Of a stretch of 64,000 nt of DNA, positions 1 through 9,975 are shown piece by piece. Position 1 is the first letter of the stretch; the number at the start of each line of letters is the position of its first letter. Source of the stretch: RGDT01 sp964630925 (GTDB lineage: Bacteria; Planctomycetota; Planctomycetia; Gemmatales; Gemmataceae). A program made the position numbers and the translations under genes. The notes under the pieces were generated by a model, which searched no databases, had not been told where the DNA came from, and saw nothing but the letters and a program-made list of their open reading frames with translations. Location: assembly GCA_964630925.1 (NCBI GenBank), contig CAZVZK010000003.1:1-64000 (forward strand). Reading direction: 5' to 3'.

Positions 1-393
1 TCGCTCAGGGCACTACTGTTATAGCGATGTCAAGCCACCTTGGAAGGCCTGGCCCGTCGGCCCCCTTCGGCCCCCTTCGGCGCCGCATTCTCCATCCTCC
101 AACACAGGGCCTGGCCAAAACCAAACTTCGATCGAGATGCATGATCACATTCGTTCCGTGCCACATCCGTCTCGCGAAGCAGCCGCCCCGTCAATGCGTT
201 CCCGCACGATCGCGCCCACCCCCGGGGAGGGCCGCCGCTGGCCGCGCGTGACCGACGTCTGCTCCGGCGCCATCCTCGGGACGGCGGCCTTCCCGCTGCC
301 CGGCCGCCCCGGGCTGGCGGGAGGCGCGGAGCGTCCTCCCCACCCTCCACCAACCACGGCGGAGGGCGTGGATCAGCAACAGCGGGGCCGGGC
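1..393. other. Left edge, no supported gene
   Basis: No reading frame here has a credible start, ribosome binding site or recognisable protein. The only structure seen is a short tandem C/T-rich stretch around 60-82. It is probably intergenic sequence downstream of the leftward oxidoreductase gene. Confidence 0.5.
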
Positions 394-1407
394 TCAGGCG
401 GGGAACTTGATCGCGACCTTGCCGAAGTGGCTCGCCGACTCCAGATGCTTCAGGGCGTCCGCCGCCTGCTCGAAGCCGAACACGCGGTCCACCACGGGCC
501 GCAAGCCCGACACCGCGATGGCGCGGCTCATGTCCTCGAACATGGCCCGCGAGCCGACGAAGATGCCGGTCACGCGCACCGCCTTCATCAGGATCGGCAC
601 CGGGTTGAACTGGCCGTAGCCCGCCAGCACGCCGATCAGCGCCACATGCCCGCCGGTGCGGATCGCCCGCAGCGACTGGTTCAGCGTCCCCGCGCCGCCC
701 ACCTCGACGACGTGATCCACGCCGCGGCCGTCGGTCAGCTTGCGGACGGCGTCGCCCCACTCGGCGACCTCGCGGTAGTTGATGGCGTCGCTGGCGCCGA
801 GGGCCTTCACCTTGGCCAGCTTCTCCGCGCTCGACGACGTGGCGATCACGCGGGCCCCTGCCATGCGGGCGAACTGGAGGGCGAACAGCGACACGCCGCC
901 CGTGCCCTGCACCAGCACCGTCTCGCCGGCCTTGATCTGCCCGGCCACCACGAGGCCGTTCCAGGCGGTCACGGCGGCGCACGGCAGGGTCGCGGCCTCC
1001 TCGTCGCTCAGGTGCGGCGGCACTATCACGACGCCGTCCTCGGGCAACACGGCGTACTCGGCGAGCAGGCCGTCGACGCCGCCGCCCAGGGCGGTCTTCG
1101 CCTTCTGGTCGGTCAATTCGCCCTCGGCCCAGCCGGGCATGAAGGCCCCGGCCACCCGCGCCCCCATGCCGACGCGCGACACGCCGGGCCCGACGGCCAC
1201 CACCTCGCCGACGCCGTCGGACACGGGGACGCGGGGGAGGGCCATCTTGGGGTTGTACACGCCCTTGACGACGAGCAGATCGCGGTAATTAAGCGACACC
1301 GCCCGCATGCGGATCAGCACCTCGCCGGCGCCCGGCGTCGGCGTGGGCCGCTCGGCGAGGGTGAGCTTGTCGAGGCCGAAGCCGTCGCGGATCTCGAAGA
1401 CTCTCAT
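394..1407 (-). CDS. Zinc-free MDR alcohol dehydrogenase / quinone oxidoreductase
   Basis: A 337-residue NAD(P)H-dependent oxidoreductase of the medium-chain dehydrogenase family, probably cytosolic. The N-terminal GroES-like half includes the run NYRDLLVVKG (about 40-49). The Rossmann half carries the GTGGVS nucleotide-binding turn at about 168-173. The zinc-ligand GHE motif of classical alcohol dehydrogenases is not seen, which favours the quinone-reductase-like or zinc-free branch. The ATG at 1407 is chosen because a GGAGG lies a few bases upstream, and it is where family similarity begins. It is divergent from the TPR-CHAT gene with about 75 bp between them. The substrate cannot be read from sequence. 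Confidence 0.9.
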   Translation of the reverse strand: MRVFEIRDGFGLDKLTLAERPTPTPGAGEVLIRMRAVSLNYRDLLVVKGVYNPKMALPRVPVSDGVGEVVAVGPGVSRVGMGARVAGAFMPGWAEGELTDQKAKTALGGGVDGLLAEYAVLPEDGVVIVPPHLSDEEAATLPCAAVTAWNGLVVAGQIKAGETVLVQGTGGVSLFALQFARMAGARVIATSSSAEKLAKVKALGASDAINYREVAEWGDAVRKLTDGRGVDHVVEVGGAGTLNQSLRAIRTGGHVALIGVLAGYGQFNPVPILMKAVRVTGIFVGSRAMFEDMSRAIAVSGLRPVVDRVFGFEQAADALKHLESASHFGKVAIKFPA

Positions 1408-1481
1408 GCGCCACCTCCGTTGGCTGGCATTGTAGGGGCCGGGGCGGTAGGATGGAGCCACATCCGCAGGAGGGCCACACC

Positions 1482-4400
1482 ATGCGCCGGATCGCCGCCC
1501 TGTCGCTGGCCCTGGCGTCGCTGGCCGCCGCCCCCGTCGTCCACCCCGACGCCCGGCAGGCCGGGCTGATCGAGGAGGCGGAACGCCTCGCCACCCGCGC
1601 CACGTCGGCGTGGGACGCGGGCCGGCACGCCGAGGCGTTCACGCTCTTCGCGAAGGCGATGGCCGCCGAGGAGCGCGCCCTCGGGGCGCTGGCCTGCCCA
1701 CGGCTGGGCTCGCTCGACGTGGTGGCGGGCTGGCACGCGGAGCGGCGGCAGTGGGACAGGGCCATCGGGGCACGCAAGGAGGCGCTCGGGCTGACGCGGC
1801 TTCTCCACGGAGAGAAGGACTGGCGCACGCGCGACGCGGCCCGCCAGCTCGCGGACGTGCGTGCCCTGGCGAAGGCGCCGATGGCGAAGCAGGAGGCGTT
1901 CGTGCGCATGAACGCCTCGACGCGGAAGGCGCTGGCCCTCCAGGAGGCCGGCGACCCGCGCGGCGCCGTCGCGCCGCTGCGCGAGGCGGCCCGGCTGGCG
2001 GCGGAGGCGTTCGGCGCGGGGCACCCGACGCACGCGGCCACGGTCAACAACCTCGCCCTCGCCCTGCGCCGGGCCTCGCTGCCGAAGGAGGCCCGCCCCC
2101 TGTTCGAGAAGGCCCTGGCCTGGCACCGGGCCAACCACGGCGACGAGCACCCCGACGTGGCCGGCACGATGGCCAACCTCGCCACCATCCACCAGGACCT
2201 GGGTGACTATGACGCGGCCCTGCCGCTGTTCCGCCGCGCCGCCGCCATCCACTCGCGGACGAAGAGCGCCTGGGACGAGGAGGCGGCCACTCACTGGAAT
2301 AACCTCGGCGTGCTGCTGGAGCTACGCGGGGACCGGCTGGAGGCGCAGGCCTGCCTGGAGCGCGCCCTGGCCGTCCTTAAGGCCCTGCCGGGGGATCAAT
2401 CCCGGGCGGTTCTCGACGCCGAGGCGAATCTGGGCACGCTGCTGGCGTCCGCGGGGCAGTACCGTGAGGCCCTGGCCCTGTTGGAGCGTGTCCGCACGGC
2501 GCGGGCGGCGGCGGTGGGGGAGAAGCACCCCGAGTACGCCCACACCCTCCGCACCCTGGCGGACGTCCACACCGAGATGGGCCAGTACCGGCGGGCCCTC
2601 GGCGAGTACCGTCAGGCCCTGGCGGTCTTCACCGCGCGGCTCGGCGCCGGCCACGAGGAGACGGCGCTGACGCTGAACAACCTCGCGGTCCTGCTGCGTA
2701 CCCTGGGTGACCACCGGGAGGCGACGGAGCGCCAGCAGGAGAGCCTGAACATCCGGCTCAAGAGGCTGGGGGAGCGGCACCCCACGACGCTGGCTGCCAT
2801 CGACAACCTCGCGTCGATCCATCAGGAGATGGGGCGGCGCGACGAGGCGCGGCGGCTGTTCGAGCGCGGCCTGCGCGTCCGCCGAGCCACCGTCGGCGTC
2901 CGCCACCCGGATTACCTGACCGGCCTGAGCAACCTCGCCATCCTGCTGGCCGAGGAAGGCAAAGTGGACGAGGCGTTGCCGCTGCTGGGCGAGGCCCTGC
3001 GGCTGTGCAAGCCGGGGGGCGCGCACGCGGCGCACCTGCACCACAACATCGGCCTGCTGCGGCTGGGGGCCGGCCACCACGAGCAGGCGGGCCGGCACCT
3101 GACGTTGGCCCTGATCGGATACCGCCAGGACGGCGGGGAGGAGAGCCAGGGGTACATGAGGACGCTCAACGGGCTGGGCATGCTGATGGCCAGGTCCGGA
3201 CGCCCCGAGGCCGCCGCGGTGGCCCTGGAGCAGGCGCTGGCGGTGGCGTCGCGGCAACTGGCCCTGGCGGGGGCGGCCCAGTCGGAGCGCCAGCAGTTGG
3301 CGATGACGGTGCGTCTCCGCGAACAGCTCGACGCCCGCCTGGCGCTGCCGGACCCGCCGGCCAATCCGGCGTACCCGCACGTGCTGGCGTGGAAGGGGGC
3401 GGTGTTCGAGCGGCAGCGCGTCCGCCGCGAGGCCGGCGGTGCCGAGGCCGGCGAGCTGTTGCGCGACCTGGGCCGGGTGACGTGCGAGCTGGCGGCGGTG
3501 TCGCTCGACCCGCTCCGCGCCGACCCCGAGAAGGCGCGCGGGCTGGCGCGGCGGCGCGAGGCCATCGAGGCGAGGCTGGCCGGCCTGGGGGCGGACGTGC
3601 CGCGCCCGGCCCGACGCGCGACGGCGCGGGAGTTGGCGGACGCCCTCCCCGCGGACGCCGCCCTCGTCGATTTCCTCGTCTACCGGCGCGGTGACCCGGG
3701 GCGGCGGGTCGCCCACGTCGCCGCCTGGGTCGTGCGGCGCGGCGCGCCCGTGCGGCGCGTGGATCTCGGCCCGGCCCGCCCCATCGCCGAGGCGGTGACG
3801 GCCTGGAGGAAGGATCTGCAGGCCGGGGGGGCGGACACCCGCGGCGGCAAGGCGGTGCGGCGGATGGTGATCGACCCGTTGGAGGCGCACCTCGGAGGGG
3901 CGCGGACCGTGTTGCTGTCGCCCGACGGCCCGCTCAACCTCGTGCCCTTCGCCGCCCTGCCCGGGCGGAGGTCCGAAGGATACTGGCTGGAGGAGGTGGC
4001 CCTGGCCGTCGTCCCTGTGCCGCGCCTGCTGGCGGAGAAGCGTGCGGCGTCACTTGCGTCGTCTTCTCTGACGAGCGTCGGGGGCGTGGATTTCGGGGGG
4101 GCGGGCAAGTGGGCGGGCCTGGCGGCGGCGGGGCTGGAGGCGCGGCGCGTCGAGGGGGCCTTCCGTTCCGCATTCGCCGACGGGGCGCGCACGTCGCTGG
4201 ACGGGAGGGGGGCGACGAAGGAGGCGGTGCGGCGTGCCCTCCAGACGCACCGCTTCGCGCACCTGGCGACGCACGGCTTCTTCGCGGAGGCGGCCGGGGC
4301 GGCGCACCCCGGCGTGCTGTCGGGCCTGGTGCTCGCCGGGGCGAACAGGCCCGCGGCCGGCGAGGACGGCATCCTGACGGCGTTGGAGGTCTCCGAGCTG

Positions 4401-4808
4401 GACCTCTCCCGGTTGGAATTGGCGGTGCTGAGCGCCTGCGAGACGGGCCTGGGCCGGGCGGCGGGCGGCGAGGGGCTGCAGGGGCTGCAGCGTGCCTTCG
4501 CGGTGGCGGGGTGCCGGTCGGTGGTGGCGTCGCTCTGGTCGGTCCACGACGGGGCCACCAGCGTCCTGATGGAGAGGTTGTATCACCACCTGTGGGAGAA
4601 GAAGCTCTCGAAGATCGAGGCCCTGCGTCAGGCCCAGCTCGACCTGCTGCGCAACCCGGCGTGGGTGGAGGGGCGGCAGGCGGAGCTGGTGAAGGCCGTG
4701 CCGGGGGTGCGCGGCGCGGGCCGCGAGGCGGTCAAGCTGCCGGCCGGGGCGCGGCGTTCGCCGCCGGCGTGGTGGGCTGCGTTCGTGCTCTCCGGCGACT
4801 GGCGCTGA
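1482..4808 (+). CDS. Secreted TPR-repeat protein with C-terminal CHAT domain
   Basis: This 1108-residue protein starts with a signal-peptide-like hydrophobic segment (about 1-22). About a dozen tetratricopeptide repeats of the kinesin-light-chain type follow, with recurring NNLA and YREAL patterns. The C-terminal third is a CHAT domain, a caspase/separase-like fold. Both catalytic residues are visible: His931 in ATHG and Cys986 in SACETG. The downstream GEGLQGLQRAF and SLWSV segments are typical of CHAT. An AGGAGG lies 8 bp before the ATG. CHAT-TPR proteins are common in planctomycetes and some act as proteases in signalling or defence; a role here is not evident. Export across the membrane is inferred from the leader only. 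Confidence 0.9.
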   Translation: MRRIAALSLALASLAAAPVVHPDARQAGLIEEAERLATRATSAWDAGRHAEAFTLFAKAMAAEERALGALACPRLGSLDVVAGWHAERRQWDRAIGARKEALGLTRLLHGEKDWRTRDAARQLADVRALAKAPMAKQEAFVRMNASTRKALALQEAGDPRGAVAPLREAARLAAEAFGAGHPTHAATVNNLALALRRASLPKEARPLFEKALAWHRANHGDEHPDVAGTMANLATIHQDLGDYDAALPLFRRAAAIHSRTKSAWDEEAATHWNNLGVLLELRGDRLEAQACLERALAVLKALPGDQSRAVLDAEANLGTLLASAGQYREALALLERVRTARAAAVGEKHPEYAHTLRTLADVHTEMGQYRRALGEYRQALAVFTARLGAGHEETALTLNNLAVLLRTLGDHREATERQQESLNIRLKRLGERHPTTLAAIDNLASIHQEMGRRDEARRLFERGLRVRRATVGVRHPDYLTGLSNLAILLAEEGKVDEALPLLGEALRLCKPGGAHAAHLHHNIGLLRLGAGHHEQAGRHLTLALIGYRQDGGEESQGYMRTLNGLGMLMARSGRPEAAAVALEQALAVASRQLALAGAAQSERQQLAMTVRLREQLDARLALPDPPANPAYPHVLAWKGAVFERQRVRREAGGAEAGELLRDLGRVTCELAAVSLDPLRADPEKARGLARRREAIEARLAGLGADVPRPARRATARELADALPADAALVDFLVYRRGDPGRRVAHVAAWVVRRGAPVRRVDLGPARPIAEAVTAWRKDLQAGGADTRGGKAVRRMVIDPLEAHLGGARTVLLSPDGPLNLVPFAALPGRRSEGYWLEEVALAVVPVPRLLAEKRAASLASSSLTSVGGVDFGGAGKWAGLAAAGLEARRVEGAFRSAFADGARTSLDGRGATKEAVRRALQTHRFAHLATHGFFAEAAGAAHPGVLSGLVLAGANRPAAGEDGILTALEVSELDLSRLELAVLSACETGLGRAAGGEGLQGLQRAFAVAGCRSVVASLWSVHDGATSVLMERLYHHLWEKKLSKIEALRQAQLDLLRNPAWVEGRQAELVKAVPGVRGAGREAVKLPAGARRSPPAWWAAFVLSGDWR

Positions 4809-4858
4809 CGCCCTTGCCGGCGGGGCGTAGAATCAGGTGCCGGAAGAGGACAGAGGAC

Positions 4859-5920
4859 GTGTGGCCATTCTTCGAGCAGGCGCTGGCACGCCACCAGGAG
4901 CTGGAACGGATCCTCGCCGACCCGGCGACGGCGGCGGACCGCTCGCGCTACACGGCGGCGGCCAAGGAGCACGGCGCCCTCGCCCGCAAGGTCAAGCCGT
5001 ACCTGGAGTACAAGAAACTGCAGGAGGACATCGCCGCCACGACGGAGCTGCTCGCCGACGACGCCATGCGCGCCGAGGCCGAGGCCGAGCTGGCGGGGCT
5101 GCGTTCGCGCGAGGAGGCGTTGAAGACCAGGCTGGAGGACTTCCTCCTGGCGGGCGACGAGGACTTCGACTCGCTGATCGTCGAGGTGCGGGCGGGCACG
5201 GGCGGCGACGAGGCGGCGTTGTTCGCCGGCGACCTGTTCGACATGTACGGCCGCTACGCCCGCACGCGCGGCTGGTCGTTCGAGGCCATCTCCTTCTCGC
5301 CCGGCGAGGCCGGGGGGTTCAAGGAGGTGATCTTCACGGTCGCCGGCGAGGGCGTCTACCAGAGCCTGAAGTTCGAGTCGGGCGGGCACCGGGTGCAGCG
5401 TGTGCCGGCCACGGAGACGCAGGGGCGTATCCACACCTCGGCGGCCACGGTGGCGGTGCTGCCGGAGCCGGACGACACGCAGGTGGAGATCCGCCCGCAG
5501 GACATCACGCGCGAGGTGATGCGGGCGGGCGGGGCCGGCGGGCAGCACGTCAACAAGACCGAGAGCGCCGTCCGCCTGTGGTACAAGAAAGGCACGCCGG
5601 ACGAGATCGAGGTGAAGTGCCAGGACGAGCGTAGCCAGCACAAGAACGAGGCGCGGGCGATGCGCGTGCTGCGTGGCCGGCTGTTCGAGCGCGAGCAGCA
5701 GCGCAAGCACGCGGTGCGGGCGGAGCAGAGGAAGAATCAGATCGGCAGCGGCGACCGCTCCGACCGCATCCGCACCTACAACTTCCCACAAAACCGGCTG
5801 ACCGATCACCGGATCAACCTGACGCTGTACAAGCTCGACGCCATCGTGTCGGGCGAGATGGGGGAGCTGCTCGAGGCGCTGCGGCAGGCCGACCGCAAGC
5901 GGCGGCTGGAGGGGCCTTGA
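4859..5920 (+). CDS. prfA: Peptide chain release factor 1
   Basis: Class I release factor that reads UAA and UAG and triggers peptidyl-tRNA hydrolysis on the ribosome. The 353-residue length fits RF1. The codon-recognition tripeptide PAT is at about 183-185, which indicates RF1 rather than RF2 (SPF). The catalytic GGQ is at about 227-229, within GAGGQHVNKTESAVR. The best start is GTG at 4859, preceded by the purine-rich GGAAGAGGA about 9 bp upstream; no ATG fits the conserved N-terminus. It follows the CHAT gene by about 50 bp and may be cotranscribed with it. Confidence 0.95.
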   Translation: MWPFFEQALARHQELERILADPATAADRSRYTAAAKEHGALARKVKPYLEYKKLQEDIAATTELLADDAMRAEAEAELAGLRSREEALKTRLEDFLLAGDEDFDSLIVEVRAGTGGDEAALFAGDLFDMYGRYARTRGWSFEAISFSPGEAGGFKEVIFTVAGEGVYQSLKFESGGHRVQRVPATETQGRIHTSAATVAVLPEPDDTQVEIRPQDITREVMRAGGAGGQHVNKTESAVRLWYKKGTPDEIEVKCQDERSQHKNEARAMRVLRGRLFEREQQRKHAVRAEQRKNQIGSGDRSDRIRTYNFPQNRLTDHRINLTLYKLDAIVSGEMGELLEALRQADRKRRLEGP

Positions 5921-5937
5921 CCTGGGGGGAGGGCGTG

Positions 5938-7167
5938 ATGCGGCATCCGCGGTTCATCGGGGGAGATCGGCCGGGGTGGCGGGGGGCCGTTCTCATCGTC
6001 GTCCTCCTCGCGTCGGCGGCATCAGCCGCCCCGCCCGCCCCCGGCTATCACAAGTCGGCGAAGGTCTCCGGCCCCACACGCCTCGACTGGACGTTCGCCC
6101 TCGCCAACCAGTCCCTCGCCGACCCGCCCAAGGAGTGGCTCGGCGACTACGACTCGGCGGCGACGACGTATGAGCTGTACGTCCCGGCGAAGGCGAAGAG
6201 GCCGCCGGCCATCCTGTTCCTCTCCCCCTCCGACGAGCCGTCGGGGTGGAAGGCGTTCGAAAAGCTGTGCAAGGCCAGGGGCGTCGTCTTCGCCGGGCCG
6301 CGCGGGGCGGGCAACGACTGCCCGGGCAGACGCCGGGTGCGAATCGCGCTCGATGTCCTCGACCAGCTGCGCCGCGACCACGGCATCGACCCAGCGCGGA
6401 CCTACATCGCCGGGTTCTCCGGCGGCGGGCGCATCGCCTGCGTCATCGGCTTCGCCCTGCCCGAGCTGTTCGGCGGCGTCATGCCCATCTGCGCCAGCGG
6501 CACGCTGCGCGAGGAGCCGTGGCTGCGGCAGCGGTGCCTGGATCGGCTGCGGGTCGCGCTGCTCACCGGCGAGACCGACTTCAACAGGGGCGAGGTCGAG
6601 CGCCTGGCGGGGACCTACTTCCGCGAGATCGGAGCCAAGGCCAGGACGTGGGCCCAGGCGGGCCTCGGCCACGGCGTCCCCAACGACAAGACGCTGACCG
6701 AGGCGTTCGCCTGGCTGGAGGCAGGCGTCAAGGAGCGGGCGGCGGCCGCCGCCGTCGATCAGCCGCGCGAGAAGCAGGCGGAGCATTACCTCGCCGAGGC
6801 GGTCAAGATGAAGCCGAAGCGGCAGTACGCGGCGCTGATGCAGATGAAGGGCGTCAGCGAGCGCTGGCCGGACACGGCGGCGGGCAAGAAGGCGCGGGCG
6901 GCCCTGCTGGAGCAGGAGAAGAGCGACGACAAGGGCTGGGAGAAGGAGGACATCGCCGAGCAGCGGAAGTTCCTGATCGCCCAGGCGAAGGCGCTCGACG
7001 CCTACGCGATGGGCCCCCTCGATGCCCGCTACGAGAAGCAGCGCGCCGGGATGCTCAAGCGTGCCGCCTCGTTGTACGAGGCCATCGCCGCCGACGGCCC
7101 CGACACGCCGGCCGGCAAGGAGGCGAAGAAACGCATCGAGGCGATCAAGGCGAAACTCGGGGTATGA
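5938..7167 (+). CDS. Secreted alpha/beta hydrolase (esterase/PHB-depolymerase-like)
   Basis: A 409-residue predicted exported hydrolase. A signal peptide covers about 1-31, ending near ASAA. The nucleophile elbow GFSGG is at 159-163 with Ser161 as the likely nucleophile, and a His occurs in the later GLGHGVP segment. The C-terminal third is charged and helical with no recognised domain. The ATG at 5938 is chosen because GGGAGG lies about 6 bp upstream and the leader starts there. It lies just downstream of prfA and upstream of the thioesterase on the same strand, so the genes may form an operon. The substrate is unknown; polyester or feruloyl-type esters are guesses from the fold. Confidence 0.8.
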   Translation: MRHPRFIGGDRPGWRGAVLIVVLLASAASAAPPAPGYHKSAKVSGPTRLDWTFALANQSLADPPKEWLGDYDSAATTYELYVPAKAKRPPAILFLSPSDEPSGWKAFEKLCKARGVVFAGPRGAGNDCPGRRRVRIALDVLDQLRRDHGIDPARTYIAGFSGGGRIACVIGFALPELFGGVMPICASGTLREEPWLRQRCLDRLRVALLTGETDFNRGEVERLAGTYFREIGAKARTWAQAGLGHGVPNDKTLTEAFAWLEAGVKERAAAAAVDQPREKQAEHYLAEAVKMKPKRQYAALMQMKGVSERWPDTAAGKKARAALLEQEKSDDKGWEKEDIAEQRKFLIAQAKALDAYAMGPLDARYEKQRAGMLKRAASLYEAIAADGPDTPAGKEAKKRIEAIKAKLGV

Positions 7168-7168
7168 C

Positions 7169-7588
7169 ATGTCCACGATGCTGGAGGCCGGCCGGGCGAT
7201 CATCCGCGGCGAGCGCGAGACGTTCCCCCTGGCCAAACTCATCGGGCTGGTGTTCACCGAGCTGGAGCCGGGCCGGGCCGTGTTCACCCTCGACGTGGGG
7301 GAGCGGCACCACAACCCGATGGGGACGCTGCACGGCGGCGTGACGACGGACCTGGCCGACAGCGCGATGGGTTGGGCCTACGCCGCCACGCTGCCCGACG
7401 GCGAGGCGTTCACCACGCTGGAGCTGAAGGTCAACTTCCTGCGCGCCGTGCGCGAGGGCCGGCTCACCGCCGAGGCGACGGTGGTCAAGGGCGGCTCGAC
7501 CATCGGCTACGTCGAGTGCGAGGTGAAGGACGACCAGGGCCGCCTCGTCGCCAAGGCGAACAGCACCTGCCTGCGGATGAGGCGGTGA
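7169..7588 (+). CDS. PaaI-family hotdog thioesterase
   Basis: A 139-residue single hotdog-fold protein that probably hydrolyses acyl-CoA or aryl-CoA thioesters in the cytosol. The active-site region HHNPMGTLHGGVTTDLADSA has the HGG turn and acidic residue typical of PaaI/YdiI-type enzymes. The length is normal for the family. The start codon lies 1 bp after the preceding hydrolase stop, so translation is probably coupled. The natural substrate is not indicated by neighbours. Confidence 0.87.
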   Translation: MSTMLEAGRAIIRGERETFPLAKLIGLVFTELEPGRAVFTLDVGERHHNPMGTLHGGVTTDLADSAMGWAYAATLPDGEAFTTLELKVNFLRAVREGRLTAEATVVKGGSTIGYVECEVKDDQGRLVAKANSTCLRMRR

Positions 7589-7591
7589 CCC

Positions 7592-7972
7592 ATGCGCCGC
7601 CGCCTGACGCTCTCCGTCCTGCCCGGCACGTTCGCCGTCTGCCGCCTGCCCGCCGACGAGCCCATCCCGGCGTGGGCCGGCGGCGCCTTCGTCTCCGTCA
7701 CGCGGACGGCGGACGAGCTGTCCGTCGTCTGCGCCGATGAGGCCATCCCCGAAGGAGTGCGTCACGAGGGCGGCTGGCGCTGCCTGAAGGCCCACGGGCC
7801 GTTCGACTTCGCCCTCGTCGGCGTCCTGGTGTCGCTGCTGGCGCCGCTGGCCGAGGTCGGCGTCGGCGTGTTCGCGGCCTCGACCTTCGACACCGATTAC
7901 GTCCTCGTCAAGGACGCGGACCTGGGCCGCGCGGTGGAGGCGCTGCGGGCGGCGGGGCACGAGGTCAGATGA
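7592..7972 (+). CDS. ACT-domain (CASTOR/ACT_7-like) protein
   Basis: A 126-residue protein built from two ACT-like halves. The segment PFDFALVGVLVSLLAPLAEVGVGVFAAS resembles the ACT_7/CASTOR class, which binds small ligands such as amino acids. The C-terminal DTDYVLVKDADLGRAVEAL matches the end of the same family. It starts 3 bp after the thioesterase stop and overlaps the convergent SulP gene end by 8 bp. No attached enzyme domain is present, so it is probably a stand-alone ligand sensor. Confidence 0.78.
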   Translation: MRRRLTLSVLPGTFAVCRLPADEPIPAWAGGAFVSVTRTADELSVVCADEAIPEGVRHEGGWRCLKAHGPFDFALVGVLVSLLAPLAEVGVGVFAASTFDTDYVLVKDADLGRAVEALRAAGHEVR

Positions 7973-9788
7973 CGTATTCGGACTCCGCCGCCGGGGCGGC
8001 GTTCTCGGGGCGGCGCGGGCAGGCGGCGCATAGCCCGTCGCCGATCAGGCGGTAGGCCAGCTCCACCGCCTCGCGGACGCTCGGCGCCGGCCCCGGGACC
8101 AGGTCGAACACCCTGCCCGGCCCGAGCCGCACGCCCAGGCCCGTCCCCTCCATCGACGCCCGCAGGCCCGGCGACACGCCGCACAGGAGCAGCACCACGC
8201 CGCGGGCGGCGAGGGCGTCGGCCAGCTCGGCGCACAGGTGCAGGAAGGCGGCGTCGGGGTTGCGCGCCCGCTTCAGGCTGAGGACCACCACACGCACGCC
8301 GTCGGCGCCGGCCTCACGCGCGATGGCGTCGAGGTGGGCCTCCATCTCCGGCTCGGCGCCGAAGAACAGCTCGCCCTCCAGGGCGTAGATCAGCACCCGC
8401 CCGCACTCCGGGTCACCGGGGATCAGCTCGCGCGCCTGGCTCTCGCCCGAGCGCGTCAGCCGGACGAGGCGCACCTGGGCGGCCCGCGGCACGTACAGCA
8501 CGAACGACAGGAACACGCCGATGATGATGCAGAACTCGACGGAGATGAGGACCGCCGCCAGGGCCGTGGCGAGCACGACGCCGGCGTCGAAGCGGGTCGC
8601 CCGCATGTGGAACATCAGCCGGCCCCAATCGACCATGCGGAACGCGGCCAGCAGCAGCAGCCCCGCCAGCGACGCCGTCGGGATGTACCGTGCCCACTGG
8701 GCGGCGGCCAGCACGGCGAACGCGACGCCGGCGGCGGAGAACACGCCCGACCACTGCGTGTGCGCCCCCGCCTGCTCGTTGACCGCCGAGCGTGTCAGCG
8801 ACCCCGAGCCGGGGATGCACCGGAAGAAGCTGCCGGCGAGGTTGGCCGCCCCCTCGCTCAGGCACTGCTGGTTGATGTCCAGGCGCTGCCCGGTGCGCGC
8901 GGCGATGGCCTTGGCCATCGCCACCGCCTCCAGCAGGCCCAGGACGGCGATGGCGAAGGCGTTGCCGGCGAGGAGACGCACCTGCCCCCATTCGATCCGC
9001 GGCAGCTCGAACGCCGGCAACGCCGCCGGCACCTCGCCGGCCACCTTCACCCCGAAATGCTCGTCCAGCCGGAAGGCGTAGACCAGCGCCGCCATGACGA
9101 CGACCGCCAGCAGGTGCTGCGGGATGAAGAGTGCCCACCCCGCCCGCTTCATCACGCCGTTCACCTCCCGCACGAGGAGGACGGTGGCGATGGTGCCGAC
9201 GCCGATGCACAGCGTCGGCCAGTGGACGCCGGCCGACATCAGGGCGCCCCACGAGCGCAGCAGGGAGTGCGGCCCGTGGGCCGCGGCCGGGTCGGGCAGG
9301 GAGATGAGGTTCTTGCCCTGGTCGAACAGGAGGAGGATGCCTGCCCCGAGCGTGAAGCCGATGATGACGCTGTGCGAGACGTAGCGTGTCAGGTCGCCGA
9401 GGCGAAGGAGCGCGATGCCGATCTGGGCGCAGCCGACCATGAAGGCGACGAGGACGGCCGCCTGGATACGCTCGCCGGGCGGCACGAGGGCGAGGGCGCT
9501 GAGCAGGGCGATGGAGATGGCGTTGGTCGGGCCGTTGATGAGGAGCTTCGATGAGTCGAAGACGGCGCCGACGGCGGTCATCACGATGGCGGTGTACAGG
9601 CCGTACTGCGGGGGCAGGCCGGCGAGGGTGGCGTAGGCCATCGCCTGCGGCACCGCGACGGCGGCGACGGTCAGGCCGGCGGCCAGGTCGCCGCGGAAGG
9701 CGGCCCACGAGTACTCGCGCAGCGACCCCAGCGCGGGCAGGAGCCGGAACACCCATTCCGGCATCGCGCTGGCCGCCCGCTCTGGCAT
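7965..9788 (-). CDS. SulP-family anion transporter with STAS domain
   Basis: A 607-residue inner-membrane transporter, likely for sulfate or bicarbonate. The N-terminal signature VAVPQAMAYATLAGLPPQYGLYTA is conserved in the family. It is followed by about ten to twelve hydrophobic helices and a C-terminal STAS domain from about residue 430. The STAS segment contains ALEGELFFGAEPEME. The start at 9788 gives the family N-terminus, with a GGAGGG about 10 bp upstream; a second Met at 9764 is possible. It ends tail-to-tail with the ACT gene. The length and domain order are normal. Confidence 0.9.
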   Translation of the reverse strand: MPERAASAMPEWVFRLLPALGSLREYSWAAFRGDLAAGLTVAAVAVPQAMAYATLAGLPPQYGLYTAIVMTAVGAVFDSSKLLINGPTNAISIALLSALALVPPGERIQAAVLVAFMVGCAQIGIALLRLGDLTRYVSHSVIIGFTLGAGILLLFDQGKNLISLPDPAAAHGPHSLLRSWGALMSAGVHWPTLCIGVGTIATVLLVREVNGVMKRAGWALFIPQHLLAVVVMAALVYAFRLDEHFGVKVAGEVPAALPAFELPRIEWGQVRLLAGNAFAIAVLGLLEAVAMAKAIAARTGQRLDINQQCLSEGAANLAGSFFRCIPGSGSLTRSAVNEQAGAHTQWSGVFSAAGVAFAVLAAAQWARYIPTASLAGLLLLAAFRMVDWGRLMFHMRATRFDAGVVLATALAAVLISVEFCIIIGVFLSFVLYVPRAAQVRLVRLTRSGESQARELIPGDPECGRVLIYALEGELFFGAEPEMEAHLDAIAREAGADGVRVVVLSLKRARNPDAAFLHLCAELADALAARGVVLLLCGVSPGLRASMEGTGLGVRLGPGRVFDLVPGPAPSVREAVELAYRLIGDGLCAACPRRPENAAPAAESEYVI

Positions 9789-9975
9789 CCCAAGCCGCCC
9801 TCCGCCTGAAACTGTATGAAGTTTATCAGGATACTGACGAATAAGGCAGTGGCAAGAGGCGGAAAAGCCAGACGCCAGTATACTGGCCATACCGACACGG
9901 GAGGAGTGACGGCGTCTACCTCTCCCGGACACCGAAGAGCGGCCCACCAGCCCTTCCCCTGCTATGAGGTTCCAA

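Noticed and set aside
2322..3890. Long minus-strand frame across the TPR-CHAT gene
   Set aside because: It mirrors TPR codons at high GC and has no ribosome binding site or domain.
8238..9554. Plus-strand frame opposite the SulP transporter
   Set aside because: His/Arg/Gln-rich composition and no start signal; the SulP frame is unambiguous.
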